This document shows positions 37,837-47,488 of a DNA stretch of 64,000 nt, in pieces. The stretch covers positions 124,001 through 188,000 of the forward strand of contig NZ_SNUW01000005.1 in assembly GCF_004376845.1 (NCBI RefSeq), given 5' to 3'. The stretch is from Psychromonas algarum (lineage in GTDB: Bacteria > Pseudomonadota > Gammaproteobacteria > Enterobacterales > Psychromonadaceae). Position 1 is the first letter of the stretch; the number at the start of each line of letters is the position of its first letter. The notes under the pieces were generated by a model that had not been told where the DNA came from, did no database searches, and was given only the letters and a program-made list of their open reading frames with translations. The position numbers were made by a program, and so were the translations under genes.

Positions 37837-40800
37837 TAGCTTTTCTCCAAAATCAATAAACGTTGCCCTGCGTGTACCTGTGCACCTTCTTTTTGTACTA
37901 AGGTTTCAACAGTACCTGCAGCAGGTGCCACCACTTCAATTTCCATTTTCATGGCTTCTAAAATTAATAGCGGTTGACCTGCCGTCACTTGCTCACCCGG
38001 TTTGACTAATATTTTCCAAATATTACCCGCTACATGACTATCAACAGCACGTTGTTCAGCAGTTAAGCTTACTACATCGGTTTCTACTTGCGTCATTTCA
38101 TCGGCAACAAAATTAGCCTGCCCTGTTTCCTGCCAGCGTTGACGTTCTGCTTCAAATGCTTTTTGTTGTTTATCTTTAAAGGAAACAATCGACTCTTGAG
38201 CATCAACCAAAGTTTGTTGGTATTCAGCTAAGCTAAAGGTTGTTTCTTCAATTTTTAATGGGTAATCACCACGAGGGAAATCATGACGAATTTGTGTTAA
38301 TTCTTCACTGCTTACAGGGTAAAATTTAATTTGATCGAAGAAACGTAATAACCACGGTTTTTGAAATTCTGCTGTTTTACGGTAACGATTCCACATTTGT
38401 AAAGTACGACCAACAAACTGATAACCTCCAGGTCCTTCCATACCGTAAACACATAAATAAGCACCACCAATACCCACTGCATTTTCAGGTGTCCATGTAC
38501 GTGCAGGGTTGTATTTAGTGGTAACTAAACGATGACGAGGATCAAGCGGTGTTGCCACTGGCGCACCTAAATAAACATCACCTAGTCCCATCACTAAGTA
38601 GCTAGCGTTGAAAACAATTTTTTTTACTTCTTCAACCGAATCTAAACCATTAATGCGACGGATAAATTCAATATTATCAGGGCACCAAGGTGCGTCTTTA
38701 CGCACTAATTCATCGTATTTTTTAATCGCTAATCGGGTTGCATAATCATCCCAAGATAAAGGAATATGCACGATACGTGATGGTACTGTTAATTGGCTTA
38801 CATCCCCTAATTCCTGCTCGGCTTTAGCTAATAAGTCGAGTAACGTAGCTTGTGATAGTAATAAATTATCATAATGTATTTGTAGAGAACGAATACCCGG
38901 CGTTAATTCTTCTATGCCAGCAATTTTCATATCCTGTAGTTGTAACATCAAGGCATGTACACGGAAACGTAAAGCAACATCCAATACTTGTTGACCATAT
39001 TCAACTAACAAGTAATCTTCACCACTAGCACGGTAAACCACTTGTTCGTTTAACTCTGATTTATCAATTGTTTTGATAATCGCACTTTCAGGTAGTTCTG
39101 TTGGTGCTTTTTGTTCAATAAACCGAGCTGATTGTAGTTGTTCAATTTGCTGTGTTTCTAACTGTTGGGCATCAAGAATAGACACAGGTTGAAAACGAAT
39201 GCTCGCACCCGCTTTTAATTGGCCTACTTTCCATAAATCTGCCTTTATAATGGTAACCGGACATACAAAACCACCTAAACTTGGACCATCAGGTCCTAAG
39301 ATAACTGGCATATCACCAGTGAAATCAATGGTACCAACAGCATATGCATTGTCATGAATATTTGATGGATGTAAACCTGCTTCACCACCGTCATTACGTG
39401 CCCATTTTGGTTTTGGTCCCATTAAACGCACACCAGTACGGCTTGAGTTAAAGTGTACTTTCCATGTTGCATCAAAGAAGGCATCAATATCTTCAGGACA
39501 GAAGAAGTCCGGTGCTCCATGTGGACCGTAGATAACACGAATAGTCCATTCATCAGTAATTTCAGGCAATAATGCAGATGCTTCAGGTTCAGTCTCTGCA
39601 AATGTGCTACCAACTAATTCTGCAATGCTTAATACATCACCGGTACGTAATGCACGTCCCGCATGACCACCAAATTGACCTAGCGTAAAAGTTGATTTAC
39701 TACCTAAATAATCAGGGCATTGAATCCCCCCCTGCACTGCCAAATATGCACGTGAGCCAGCACCTTTAATGTTACCCAGTGTTAAGGTTTGCCCTGCTTC
39801 TACATTAATTACAACGCCATTACTTACAGCAATACTACCTAATTCAGCGTTAATTGTTGCACCGGCTAAAACGATACGAGTTGCACTGTTAAAACGTAAT
39901 GTTGGACCGCTTACAGTGATCTCTAAACCTGCAGCATCATCTGAATTACCTAATAAAGTATTAGCTAAACGGAAACTAACACTATCCATTGGACCTGAAG
40001 GTGGTACACCTATATCCCAGTAACCTTTACGGCCAGGGTAATCTTGAATAGTGGTTTGTGTTCCACCTGTTAATACATCAATTGAACAAGGCGTGTAAAC
40101 AAAGCTATTTAATGTTTGTGTTAACAACTCTGCATCTTCTACCACTTTACTACTTAATAACTGATGTAAATAATCTTTGTTAGTTTCTATACCGTAAATT
40201 TCACTACTAATAAGAGCCTGTTTTAAACCTGTTAATGCTTTTTCTCGACTATCACTATGACAAATCACTTTTGCTAACATAGGATCAAAAAATGGTGAGA
40301 TCTCAGTGCCACTTTCTAACCAGTGATCAATACGTAATGTACCTTGGTCAATTTCTGTTGCCCATTTAACATGACTGATTAAACCTGCACTTGGTTGGAA
40401 TGATTTGTTAGCATCTTCTGCATACATACGAACTTGAATTGCATGACCTTTTGCTACTAAGTTTTTTTCAAGCTCTGCTAATGGAGCTAGCTCTTTAGCG
40501 CCTAAACTAACCATCCAGTTAACTAGGTCAACGTTATACACTAACTCGGTCACACCGTGTTCAACTTGCAAACGTGTGTTTACTTCTAAGAAATAGAATT
40601 TTTGATCTTTTTGGTCAAAAACAAACTCTACAGTACCTGCATTACGGTAATTTACTGAAGCCGCTAAACGTGTCGCAGTACTGTGTAGCTGTTGACGAAC
40701 ATCATCTGCTAAATTAGGTGCAGGACACTCTTCGATGACTTTTTGGTTACGGCGTTGTGCTGAACAATCACGTTCACCTAGTGCAATAGCATGGCCTTCA

Positions 40801-41447
40801 CCATCACCAAAAATTTGCACTTCAATATGACGCGCTTGTACGATAAATTTTTCTAAAAATAATGCGCTGTTGCTAAAGTTATTTTCACTTAATCTTTTTA
40901 CTGAATCATAAGCTTGGCTTAATTCTTCGGCGCTATTACAACGCTGCATACCGATACCGCCGCCACCAGCCGTACTTTTAAGCATGACAGGGTAACCAAT
41001 TTTATCAGCACAAGTTAATGCCTCATTTAAATCTTCAAGTAGATCACTACCAGGTAACAAAGGTACGTTAGCTTGTTCTGCAATTTCACGCGCTCTATGT
41101 TTAAGCCCAAATTCCAGCATTTGTTCTGGCGTTGGTCCTAAAAAGACTAAATCATTTTCTTCACATGCTCTAACAAATTCAACGTTTTCACTTAGGAATC
41201 CATAACCCGGGTGAATAGCTTGTGCACCGCATTTTTTAGCGATAGCGATAACTTTGTCGATATCAAGGTAAGTTTGTTTAGCGCCGCCTTCACCTAAAGA
41301 ATAAGCTTCGTCAGCTTGAGAAACATGCAGGCTATCTGCATCGGCGAGGCTATAAATGGAAACACTTTGAATATCCATATTTGATAAGGTGCGAATAATG
41401 CGACAAGCAATGGCACCACGATTGGCAATTAATACTTTGGTAAACAT
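37836..41447 (-). CDS. Guanidine carboxylase (urea-carboxylase family)
   Basis: Biotin- and ATP-dependent carboxylase of 1203 residues. Domain order: biotin carboxylase (1-~450; [41 protein letters not shown]), carboxyltransferase of the KipA/KipI type (~465-1100; [47 protein letters not shown]) and biotin carrier at the C-terminus with the biotinyl Lys in [12 protein letters not shown]. Annotated by default as urea carboxylase. The guanidine riboswitches, the two DUF1989 genes and the dedicated ABC transporter in the operon point to guanidine as the substrate, as shown for such operons. A guanidine-II-like element lies directly before its start. Confidence 0.92.
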   Translation of the reverse strand: MFTKVLIANRGAIACRIIRTLSNMDIQSVSIYSLADADSLHVSQADEAYSLGEGGAKQTYLDIDKVIAIAKKCGAQAIHPGYGFLSENVEFVRACEENDLVFLGPTPEQMLEFGLKHRAREIAEQANVPLLPGSDLLEDLNEALTCADKIGYPVMLKSTAGGGGIGMQRCNSAEELSQAYDSVKRLSENNFSNSALFLEKFIVQARHIEVQIFGDGEGHAIALGERDCSAQRRNQKVIEECPAPNLADDVRQQLHSTATRLAASVNYRNAGTVEFVFDQKDQKFYFLEVNTRLQVEHGVTELVYNVDLVNWMVSLGAKELAPLAELEKNLVAKGHAIQVRMYAEDANKSFQPSAGLISHVKWATEIDQGTLRIDHWLESGTEISPFFDPMLAKVICHSDSREKALTGLKQALISSEIYGIETNKDYLHQLLSSKVVEDAELLTQTLNSFVYTPCSIDVLTGGTQTTIQDYPGRKGYWDIGVPPSGPMDSVSFRLANTLLGNSDDAAGLEITVSGPTLRFNSATRIVLAGATINAELGSIAVSNGVVINVEAGQTLTLGNIKGAGSRAYLAVQGGIQCPDYLGSKSTFTLGQFGGHAGRALRTGDVLSIAELVGSTFAETEPEASALLPEITDEWTIRVIYGPHGAPDFFCPEDIDAFFDATWKVHFNSSRTGVRLMGPKPKWARNDGGEAGLHPSNIHDNAYAVGTIDFTGDMPVILGPDGPSLGGFVCPVTIIKADLWKVGQLKAGASIRFQPVSILDAQQLETQQIEQLQSARFIEQKAPTELPESAIIKTIDKSELNEQVVYRASGEDYLLVEYGQQVLDVALRFRVHALMLQLQDMKIAGIEELTPGIRSLQIHYDNLLLSQATLLDLLAKAEQELGDVSQLTVPSRIVHIPLSWDDYATRLAIKKYDELVRKDAPWCPDNIEFIRRINGLDSVEEVKKIVFNASYLVMGLGDVYLGAPVATPLDPRHRLVTTKYNPARTWTPENAVGIGGAYLCVYGMEGPGGYQFVGRTLQMWNRYRKTAEFQKPWLLRFFDQIKFYPVSSEELTQIRHDFPRGDYPLKIEETTFSLAEYQQTLVDAQESIVSFKDKQQKAFEAERQRWQETGQANFVADEMTQVETDVVSLTAEQRAVDSHVAGNIWKILVKPGEQVTAGQPLLILEAMKMEIEVVAPAAGTVETLVQKEGAQVHAGQRLLILEKS

Positions 41448-41453
41448 AATAAT

Positions 41454-41520
41454 GACCTTCTAAAAGGTCGGGTCGTCCCGAAAATAGTCTTGAGCACTTG
41501 ATAACAAGGTCGTCCTTGTT
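41454..41520 (-). ncRNA. Guanidine-II (mini-ykkC) riboswitch before the carboxylase gene
   Basis: On the minus strand P1 AACAAGG-ACGA-CCTTGTT (41520-41503), a 21-nt linker, then P2 TCGGG-ACGA-CCCGA (41481-41468). Two short hairpins with identical ACGA loops closed by GG/CC are the defining features of mini-ykkC RNAs. Immediately after, GACCTT (41469-41464) can pair with AAGGTC (41459-41454), which is the Shine-Dalgarno region eight bases before the ATG. This hairpin shares two bases with P2, so guanidine-stabilised P2 would free the ribosome site. Confidence 0.82.
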
Positions 41521-41569
41521 AGCTCGTAATGGCTGTTAAATAGCTTATTTAAAGCAAATTATCTATTGA

Positions 41570-42208
41570 TTAATCCCAAACCAACATTTCTACAGCAGTT
41601 GGGTTGTAAGCATTACAAGGGTTATTCAACTGAGGACAATTTGATAATAAAACAATTACATCCATTGCAGCTGTCATTTCTACATATTTACCCGCACCAC
41701 TGATACCATCAGCAAAACTTAATCCACCATCACTACTTACTGGTACATTCATGAAGAAGTTAATGTTATGAGTAATATCGCGTTTGCTTAAACCATATTG
41801 TGGATTTTCAGCTACCGCTAATAACCAACTATCACGACAGGCATGCATACATTTTTTTTCAATTGCGTAACGCACGGTATTACTTTCAGTTGCACAAGCT
41901 CCACCTAATGTATCGTGACGACCACAAGTATCGGCAGTAATTTCTAACATCACATTGCCATCATTAGACAATAACTTAGTGCCAGTTGTTAAGTACACAT
42001 TACCTTGCTCGCGAATAGTATCCATAGCGCTATAACGTTCACTTGGATCGTTAGCGTTATAAAATAAAGTATCGGCTGCTTGGTTACCTTCTAGATCTAA
42101 AATACGTAATGTTTGTCCAGCTTTCACAACTTGCATGTAATAATCACCTGCAAGTACTGTGTCACGGCGAGTCGCTTGTTCTGCTTTAAATTGACTTGAA
42201 GTGATCAT
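41570..42208 (-). CDS. DUF1989 protein, likely catalytic subunit of carboxyguanidine deiminase
   Basis: Urea carboxylase-associated protein, now known in such operons as one half of the CgdAB carboxyguanidine deiminase, which converts carboxyguanidine to allophanate plus ammonia. 212 residues with [32 protein letters not shown] (conserved Cys/His motif), [25 protein letters not shown] and [13 protein letters not shown]. It keeps the CGRHD...GGAC motif that its neighbour has lost, so it is probably the catalytic or metal-binding subunit (inference). I leave open which Cgd letter applies. It begins 2 nt after the stop of the partner gene. Confidence 0.88.
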   Translation of the reverse strand: MITSSQFKAEQATRRDTVLAGDYYMQVVKAGQTLRILDLEGNQAADTLFYNANDPSERYSAMDTIREQGNVYLTTGTKLLSNDGNVMLEITADTCGRHDTLGGACATESNTVRYAIEKKCMHACRDSWLLAVAENPQYGLSKRDITHNINFFMNVPVSSDGGLSFADGISGAGKYVEMTAAMDVIVLLSNCPQLNNPCNAYNPTAVEMLVWD

Positions 42209-42210
42209 GA

Positions 42211-42996
42211 TTATGCTCCTTGGTTTTCAGTGTGATGTGCATGTGAACAGCGATGGTGCAAATTACGTTGTAAATTATAACGACGATTATTTTCAAAACC
42301 ACGGCCATTTTCATCACTTGAATTTAAACATTTATCATCACTTGTCATTTTAGGCGCATCGCTTAATGCAATACTCACTGAGCGATTAGGGTATTCACTT
42401 GCTGGATTCATTGGATGTGGACAGGTAGAAAATACAACTAGCGTTTCCATTTCAAAACGTAATTCAACGGTATCACCGGCTTTACTATGAGCAGTAACAA
42501 ACTCTAAGTTACCTTCATCATCGGTTTTAACTTTGCTAAAAATATTAATGTTTGCCGCTAAGTCTCGCTTGCCTAAACCATATTTAGCCACTTCAACTAA
42601 CAAACTGTCGTGTCCATTTTGCAACCAAGCATTACGGTCGCTTTGATAGTTTCTAATGCCCCATTTATCCGCTACTTTTTGTTTATTCGCCACGCCGCCT
42701 ACACTATCAATCCAGTTTGTATCATCACGAACAATAGAGCAGAAAATACGGCCCATATCTGAATACAGACAATGGCCATCTGTTAACTTAAAGGTATGCT
42801 GACATTTTAAAGTGTCAGGTGCGTTGTAACGCTCTAACAAGTTACGTGGGTTATAAAATAACATTGAAACATTGGCACCACCTTCAATATCGGTAACTGC
42901 TAAAATTTTTCCTGCTGGAATAACCATCGACCAATGGCTTGCACCAGGGATAGTATCTTGATAAATCACATCTTGTGATAGTTGGTCATTACTCAT
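42211..42996 (-). CDS. DUF1989 protein, partner subunit of carboxyguanidine deiminase
   Basis: 261-residue paralogue of the next gene, the second urea carboxylase-associated protein. Shared fold: [58 protein letters not shown] and [14 protein letters not shown]. Where the partner has [11 protein letters not shown] this one has [11 protein letters not shown], so the Cys/His site is absent. The C-terminal tail is longer and rich in Arg/His ([19 protein letters not shown]). Works as a heteromer with its neighbour in the family. Overlaps the ABC ATPase gene by 8 nt. Confidence 0.87.
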   Translation of the reverse strand: MSNDQLSQDVIYQDTIPGASHWSMVIPAGKILAVTDIEGGANVSMLFYNPRNLLERYNAPDTLKCQHTFKLTDGHCLYSDMGRIFCSIVRDDTNWIDSVGGVANKQKVADKWGIRNYQSDRNAWLQNGHDSLLVEVAKYGLGKRDLAANINIFSKVKTDDEGNLEFVTAHSKAGDTVELRFEMETLVVFSTCPHPMNPASEYPNRSVSIALSDAPKMTSDDKCLNSSDENGRGFENNRRYNLQRNLHHRCSHAHHTENQGA

Positions 42997-43822
42997 GAGT
43001 ATTCTCCTGAACAGTATTTTTAACTGCTGCTTCTTTTTCTATTAAAGTCTGTATGGATGATGGGATAATTTGTGTCGAATTAAGGGCTATATCGTAAACA
43101 ACTTGTGCTCCATAGCGTTCCGGTTGTTGTGGATCAATTCTAGGTTTATCTAATACCCAAACGCGAGATCCTAGGCTGAATCCTTCTGACAAATCATGGG
43201 TTATCATGAAAATAGTTAAACCACGCTTTTGCCATAATTCACGCACCAGCTTGTGCATGTCTTTGCGAATACCAGGATCAAGTGCGCCAAAAGGTTCATC
43301 AAGTAATAAAATACGAGGTTCTTTTATCAACGCTTGAGCAATCGCTAAACGTTGTTGCATACCGCCTGATAGTTCACTTGGGTAACGCTTTGCGGCATGC
43401 CCTAACCCCACTGCGGTTAACATATCTAACGCTTTTTCTTTGATTGCTTTACGTTGTTGACCAAATACTTTGCCCAACAAAGGCGCTTTGGCAAACTCAG
43501 CACCTAACATCACGTTTTCTAATGCATTAAGGTGAGGAAAAGCTGAATATTTTTGAAAAACAATACCACGTGTTGCATTTGGCTCTGTTGGCATAGGTTT
43601 ACCATCAAGTAATATTTCACCTCGGCTATGTGCTTCAGTGCCTAATAGCATATTTAGCAAAGTTGTTTTACCACAACCAGAAGCACCAACGATGCTAATA
43701 AACTCACCTGCTTGTACATTTAAGTTCAGTTTTTCTAATACAATATGATCACCGTATTCTTTCCAAACTTTTTTAATCTCAATAATTGGTTTGACTGCAT
43801 TTTTAATAATCGACTCTGTCAT
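42989..43822 (-). CDS. Guanidine ABC transporter ATP-binding protein
   Basis: 277-residue ATPase of the NrtD/TauB/SsuB family: Walker A GASGCGKTT, GIVFQKYSAFPHLNALENV, signature LSGGMQQRLAIAQAL, Walker B ILLLDEPFGALDPG and ITHDLSEGF. The gene touches the permease gene at 43822 and overlaps the DUF1989 gene by 8 nt. Guanidine as substrate is inferred from the riboswitches and enzymes in the operon. Confidence 0.92.
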   Translation of the reverse strand: MTESIIKNAVKPIIEIKKVWKEYGDHIVLEKLNLNVQAGEFISIVGASGCGKTTLLNMLLGTEAHSRGEILLDGKPMPTEPNATRGIVFQKYSAFPHLNALENVMLGAEFAKAPLLGKVFGQQRKAIKEKALDMLTAVGLGHAAKRYPSELSGGMQQRLAIAQALIKEPRILLLDEPFGALDPGIRKDMHKLVRELWQKRGLTIFMITHDLSEGFSLGSRVWVLDKPRIDPQQPERYGAQVVYDIALNSTQIIPSSIQTLIEKEAAVKNTVQENTHE

Positions 43823-44643
43823 TACTCTTCCCCTCTTTTACCGTGGAACCAAGGAAAAGCACGTTTAGAAATAAGTCGTAAAATGGTATCCATTAAAAAT
43901 GCCAATATAGTAATCCAAACTACATAAGGTAAAATCACATCCATCGCTAAGTAACGACGAATTAAAAAGATGCGATATCCTAAACCTTCTGTTGCAGCAA
44001 TCGCTTCACCGGCAATCAAGAATAACCATGCACTACCTAAGGTTAAACGTACGGCATTTAATAATGCAGGCAATACTTGTGGTAACACAACTCTGATCAT
44101 TATTTGCCATGTATTCGCGCCTAACGTCTGCGCTTTTAATAATTGTTCAACTGGCAAGGATTGTGTACGTAACTGTAAATCACGAATTAAAATGGGACAG
44201 ATACCAATAATAATCAGCATCACTTTAGATAATTCACCTAAACCAAATACAATAAACAGTATCGGTAATATCGCCATTGGCGGAATTAAAGAAATAGCCG
44301 TAACAAGTGGAGATAAAGTCGCACGATATAAAGGTAATAAACCATTTACAACACCAATAACTAAACCAATTAAGGCGCTAATACCAACCCCAAGTAACAG
44401 GCGCTGTAAACTAGCAGCAGTATCTACCCATAATAAGTATTCACCTGTTCGTCGACTAGGTTCAAATGCCATACGCTGTATTGCATCAGAAAAACTTGAC
44501 CATGCAGGTAATAATTTATCACTTGGGTTATCTAATAAACGAGCATCAGATGCTAGTGTATAGATAACCACTAAAATGATAAAAGGTAACAAGCCTAAAA
44601 CAATTCGCATAGAACGGCTTGGCTTACTATTCATCAGGCGCAT
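43822..44643 (-). CDS. Guanidine ABC transporter permease
   Basis: 273-residue inner-membrane permease of the TauC/SsuC family with about six helices. EAA-type loop LLKAQTLGANTWQIMIRVVL and SAWLFLIAGEAIAATEGLGYRI are typical. Follows the binding-protein gene by 10 nt. Substrate assignment depends on operon context. Confidence 0.92.
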   Translation of the reverse strand: MRLMNSKPSRSMRIVLGLLPFIILVVIYTLASDARLLDNPSDKLLPAWSSFSDAIQRMAFEPSRRTGEYLLWVDTAASLQRLLLGVGISALIGLVIGVVNGLLPLYRATLSPLVTAISLIPPMAILPILFIVFGLGELSKVMLIIIGICPILIRDLQLRTQSLPVEQLLKAQTLGANTWQIMIRVVLPQVLPALLNAVRLTLGSAWLFLIAGEAIAATEGLGYRIFLIRRYLAMDVILPYVVWITILAFLMDTILRLISKRAFPWFHGKRGEE

Positions 44644-44653
44644 AAGCTTAACC

Positions 44654-45742
44654 TTATAGTTTGTTGTCGACAGCCATTTGCATATATAAAGGACTAAAAC
44701 GAAGTTTTATATTTTGCTTATTACCGTAAATGCCACTTGGTGTTTCAACACCAATAAACTTGGCATCACTTGCGCCTTCACCTAAAAGACCATGTTCAAA
44801 TGAGAATTCTGCTACTTTACCCATGGTATTCTTTAGCTCTGCACTATTATTGAAAGCAACAGCATCTTGTGGCTTGAAAAACATTTTTGTAGAAGCAAGC
44901 TGAGCATCGTAACCAGCTAAATCAGTACCAGAAGCTTCAGCCATCATAGTACGAGCATCAATCGCTTTTTTATCATTGCCTTGCATGGTTTCCATAATTT
45001 CATACCAAGCGCCTGTTAAAGCTTTTGCAAGTTTAGGGTTATCGTTTAATGTTTCAGTGTTAATGACTAATAGGTCAATAATTTCACCGGGGATCATAGA
45101 AGAGTCAAAAACTTTGCTCGTATTTGGCATAGCCGTTATTTCACTTAATAGTGGATTCCATGTTGTTACAGAAGTCACATCATTTGTTGTGAAGGCACCA
45201 ACAAGATCGGCATCAGAAGTATTTACAACACGTACATCACGTTCAGTTAATGACACACTTTCTAGTGCACGAGCTAATAAATAATGTGAAACACTTAACT
45301 CAACTAAGTTGACATTTTGCCCTTTAATATCAGCTAATGTTTTTTTACCTTTAAGGACAACACCATCATTACCATTTGAGAAATCACCGATAATCACAGC
45401 GGTAGAATCAACACCACTAGCAGCAGGAATAGTTAACGCATCCATGTTAGTCATCACAGTTGCATCAAAACCACCAGCAGTGTATTGATTAATTGATTCG
45501 ACATAATCATTTACTTGTACAATTTCAATATCAATATCGTATTTGTCAGCCCATTTTTTGATAATGCCAGATGCATTACCGTAATCCCACGGCATCCAGC
45601 CAACATAAATAGTCCAAGCTAAACGAAATTTTGATTTACTTTCTGCGAGCGCAGTAGATGGGGTAAGAATAATCACGCATAAAAGAGTACTAATCGTGAT
45701 TAATTTTGTGACTGAGTGACTCAAATATTTAGTAAGTTTCAT
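44654..45742 (-). CDS. Guanidine ABC transporter substrate-binding protein
   Basis: 362-residue periplasmic binding protein of the NrtA/TauA/SsuA family with a signal peptide ending ALA at about residue 33. Motifs: LAWTIYVGWMPWDYGNASGI, GGFDATVMTNMDALTIPAASG and VTTWNPLLSEI. First gene of the operon, with AAGGAT before the start and the guanidine-I riboswitch in its leader. In characterised operons of this layout the protein binds guanidine; the sequence alone would fit several small nitrogen compounds. Confidence 0.92.
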   Translation of the reverse strand: MKLTKYLSHSVTKLITISTLLCVIILTPSTALAESKSKFRLAWTIYVGWMPWDYGNASGIIKKWADKYDIDIEIVQVNDYVESINQYTAGGFDATVMTNMDALTIPAASGVDSTAVIIGDFSNGNDGVVLKGKKTLADIKGQNVNLVELSVSHYLLARALESVSLTERDVRVVNTSDADLVGAFTTNDVTSVTTWNPLLSEITAMPNTSKVFDSSMIPGEIIDLLVINTETLNDNPKLAKALTGAWYEIMETMQGNDKKAIDARTMMAEASGTDLAGYDAQLASTKMFFKPQDAVAFNNSAELKNTMGKVAEFSFEHGLLGEGASDAKFIGVETPSGIYGNKQNIKLRFSPLYMQMAVDNKL

Positions 45743-45765
45743 ATATTTATCCTTAAATTACACTG

Positions 45766-45886
45766 AAAAAAGTATGAGAGACATTGCTCTTATCTTCTCC
45801 CGGGCTTTTATCCCTCCGTGTAACCTTCAAATAAAAGGTCGACAACTCTCGGTCCAGTCGCTAAAAAGCCGGAACCCTAGATGTCT
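45766..45886 (-). ncRNA. Guanidine-I (ykkC) riboswitch
   Basis: Conserved ykkC blocks on the minus strand: CTAGGGTTCCG (45880-45870), GACTGGACCGAGAG (45859-45846) and an ACACGG...GGGATAAAAG...CCCGGGAGA block (45821-45796). P1 is AGACAT (45886-45881) with ATGTCT (45784-45779). GGGAGA (45801-45796) can instead pair with TCTCTC (45781-45776) ahead of six Ts (45771-45766), a terminator that would compete with P1. Guanidine binding should therefore allow read-through into the transporter gene. Confidence 0.93.
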
Positions 45887-45947
45887 ATTACCAAATTGTG
45901 ACAATGGTTTAAAAATCCCAATATCCTCATACGAGTATTTTAAGAGA

Positions 45948-45964
45948 AGCAAATCTGATGCCAA
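45948..45964 (-). promoter_or_regulatory. Sigma-54 promoter of the guanidine operon
   Basis: TTGGCATCAGATTTGCT on the minus strand matches the -24/-12 consensus at every strongly conserved position (TTGGCA, TTTGC). Transcription would start near 45936, about 50 nt before the riboswitch P1. The rest of the 408-nt gap (45743-46150) holds the riboswitch and a possible NtrC site; no ORF is credible. Confidence 0.75.
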
Positions 45965-46026
45965 TTTGTTATTGCTAACAAATACAACAACATAAGTTAA
46001 AATTATATTTTTAGCCTTTTTATTCG

Positions 46027-46043
46027 CGCACCATAAAAGTTCA
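46027..46043. promoter_or_regulatory. Possible NtrC site upstream of the guanidine operon
   Basis: CGCACCATAAAAGTTCA compared with TGCACY-N5-RGTGCA: two mismatches. Its distance of about 65 nt from the -24 element suits an NtrC enhancer. Confidence 0.4.
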
Positions 46044-46150
46044 TTAAATTAAAAAAAGATCCAACTTAGTGCTTATCGGCATTGCATTAAATATGAATTT
46101 GTGCAGAAAATTAGGAGGGTATTTTTAAAAGCCCTTTGAATAATGTTGTA

Positions 46151-46600
46151 TTAATTCAACTTAACCATAATCTCAACATCTTCAAAATCTTGCTCAACAG
46201 TAAAACCAAGCTGAATATATAGTTTTTTAGCTTTGTGATTACTTTTTTCAACCTCAAGTCGTAAAGGCTTATGCGACATTGATGCTTGTGTAATCAAGGA
46301 ATTAAGTATTGAGCTACCAATACCTACATTTTGATAACGAGCTAAAAGTTGTATGCCACCAATAAATAACTCATCATTTTTTTTAAGCAAACGTAACCTG
46401 CCTATTCTTTTTCTTTCATACTCAATTACATAAGTTACGCTATCAAGTATTTGCCCTCTTATTTCAGCTAAAACTTTTTTTTTACAATTATTTAGCTCTG
46501 TATCTTCAACATTTATATTTTCAGGAGCAGAAGAAACAAGTACAGAGGTTAAAAATTCAACATCTTTCTCAGTCGCCACTTTTAAAGAAAAGTCATTCAT
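46151..46600 (-). CDS. GNAT-family N-acetyltransferase
   Basis: 149 residues with the GNAT core: RIGRLRLLKKNDELFIGGIQL, the acetyl-CoA loop RYQNVGIGSSILNSLI and LRLEVEKSNHKAKKLYIQLGF. Substrate unknown. Single gene between the guanidine operon and the VOC gene, on the same strand as both but with 200-nt gaps. Confidence 0.9.
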   Translation of the reverse strand: MNDFSLKVATEKDVEFLTSVLVSSAPENINVEDTELNNCKKKVLAEIRGQILDSVTYVIEYERKRIGRLRLLKKNDELFIGGIQLLARYQNVGIGSSILNSLITQASMSHKPLRLEVEKSNHKAKKLYIQLGFTVEQDFEDVEIMVKLN

Positions 46601-46759
46601 TTATTTTATATCCGTATTAGCGAACCTAGTTAATGCATCTTCATTAAGCATTTAAGAAATGCTCATGGTAATAAACGATAATAACGTTTGTAGTAATATT
46701 TTGACTCACAATCTTCAGAAACAGCAGCAGTTAAAAAAACAGCTTCAAGAGTAGAATAG

Positions 46760-46781
46760 GAGTTGGTGAATAAACCAACTC
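46760..46781. terminator. Hairpin downstream of the VOC gene
   Basis: GAGTTGGT-GAATAA-ACCAACTC, 22 nt beyond the stop of the VOC gene. No clear T-run follows, so termination is uncertain. Confidence 0.45.
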
Positions 46782-46802
46782 AATTGATACATATTCCACT
46801 TG

Positions 46803-47183
46803 TTATTGCGAGGAATGTAAGCCAAACATATTACCTTCTGAATCGATGGCTAAAGAGATAAAACCATATTCACCAATAGACATTTTTGGTTTTTGAATTT
46901 GACCACCAGCTTCTTTGACTCTTGCTTCTTCTACTGCACAGTTTTCACATGAAAAATAGATCAAAGTACTATTACCACCCGCAGATAATCCGTCCATTTT
47001 AACTAATGCCCCCGTCGCACCATATTTTTCCATGTTAGAAGGGAAAGCAAACATTTCAATAGTTGAATCATTAGGATCTCCTAGTGCCTGCAATTCAACC
47101 TTCAGTACTGATTCATAAAACTCTTTCGCTCTAGACATATCATTTACATATATTTCGAACCAAGCAACTGGATTACTATTCAT
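46803..47183 (-). CDS. VOC-family (glyoxalase-like) protein
   Basis: 126-residue vicinal-oxygen-chelate domain: VAWFEIYVNDMSRAKEFYES at the N-terminus, STLIYFSCENCAVEEARVKEAG and SIGEYGFISLAIDSEGNMFGLHS at the C-terminus. Similar proteins are often annotated as glyoxalase or bleomycin resistance-like without known substrate. Monocistronic; start followed by a 305-nt gap. Confidence 0.9.
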   Translation of the reverse strand: MNSNPVAWFEIYVNDMSRAKEFYESVLKVELQALGDPNDSTIEMFAFPSNMEKYGATGALVKMDGLSAGGNSTLIYFSCENCAVEEARVKEAGGQIQKPKMSIGEYGFISLAIDSEGNMFGLHSSQ

Positions 47184-47488
47184 AATATGACCTCATTAAT
47201 TGTTATATTTAGCATTTAAAATGACACATTTAATGTGAATAAAACGCCTAGGAACATAATAACTCATCCTGCCAGCTGTATTGCTACTGGCATAAAAATA
47301 TTTCCTTGGTGAATAATAAAATCTTACAGCGAATAACTTATAGACTAAGTTTCTTCGCACTTTGAGTATATAACCTTCTAATGGACTTAATATCTATCAA
47401 ACAACACTTCATTAATTTAAATCACTCAATCATCTATAAATAAGCTAAAATAACGCCCTATTATCTAACATTTGAGTTTTTTATATTA
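47184..47488. other. Divergent intergenic region VOC gene - helicase
   Basis: No ORF. A hairpin TGCCAG-11 nt-CTGGCA lies at 47270-47292 although both flanking genes are transcribed away from it, so it is not an ordinary terminator. It may belong to the leader of one of the two genes. Nothing else recognised. Confidence 0.4.

Noticed and set aside
43970-44563. 197-codon plus-strand frame
   Set aside because: Shadow of the ABC permease gene on the opposite strand, which has clear transmembrane and EAA-loop features.
45774-45995. 73-codon plus-strand frame
   Set aside because: Lies opposite the guanidine-I riboswitch and the sigma-54 promoter; the conserved RNA explains the sequence.
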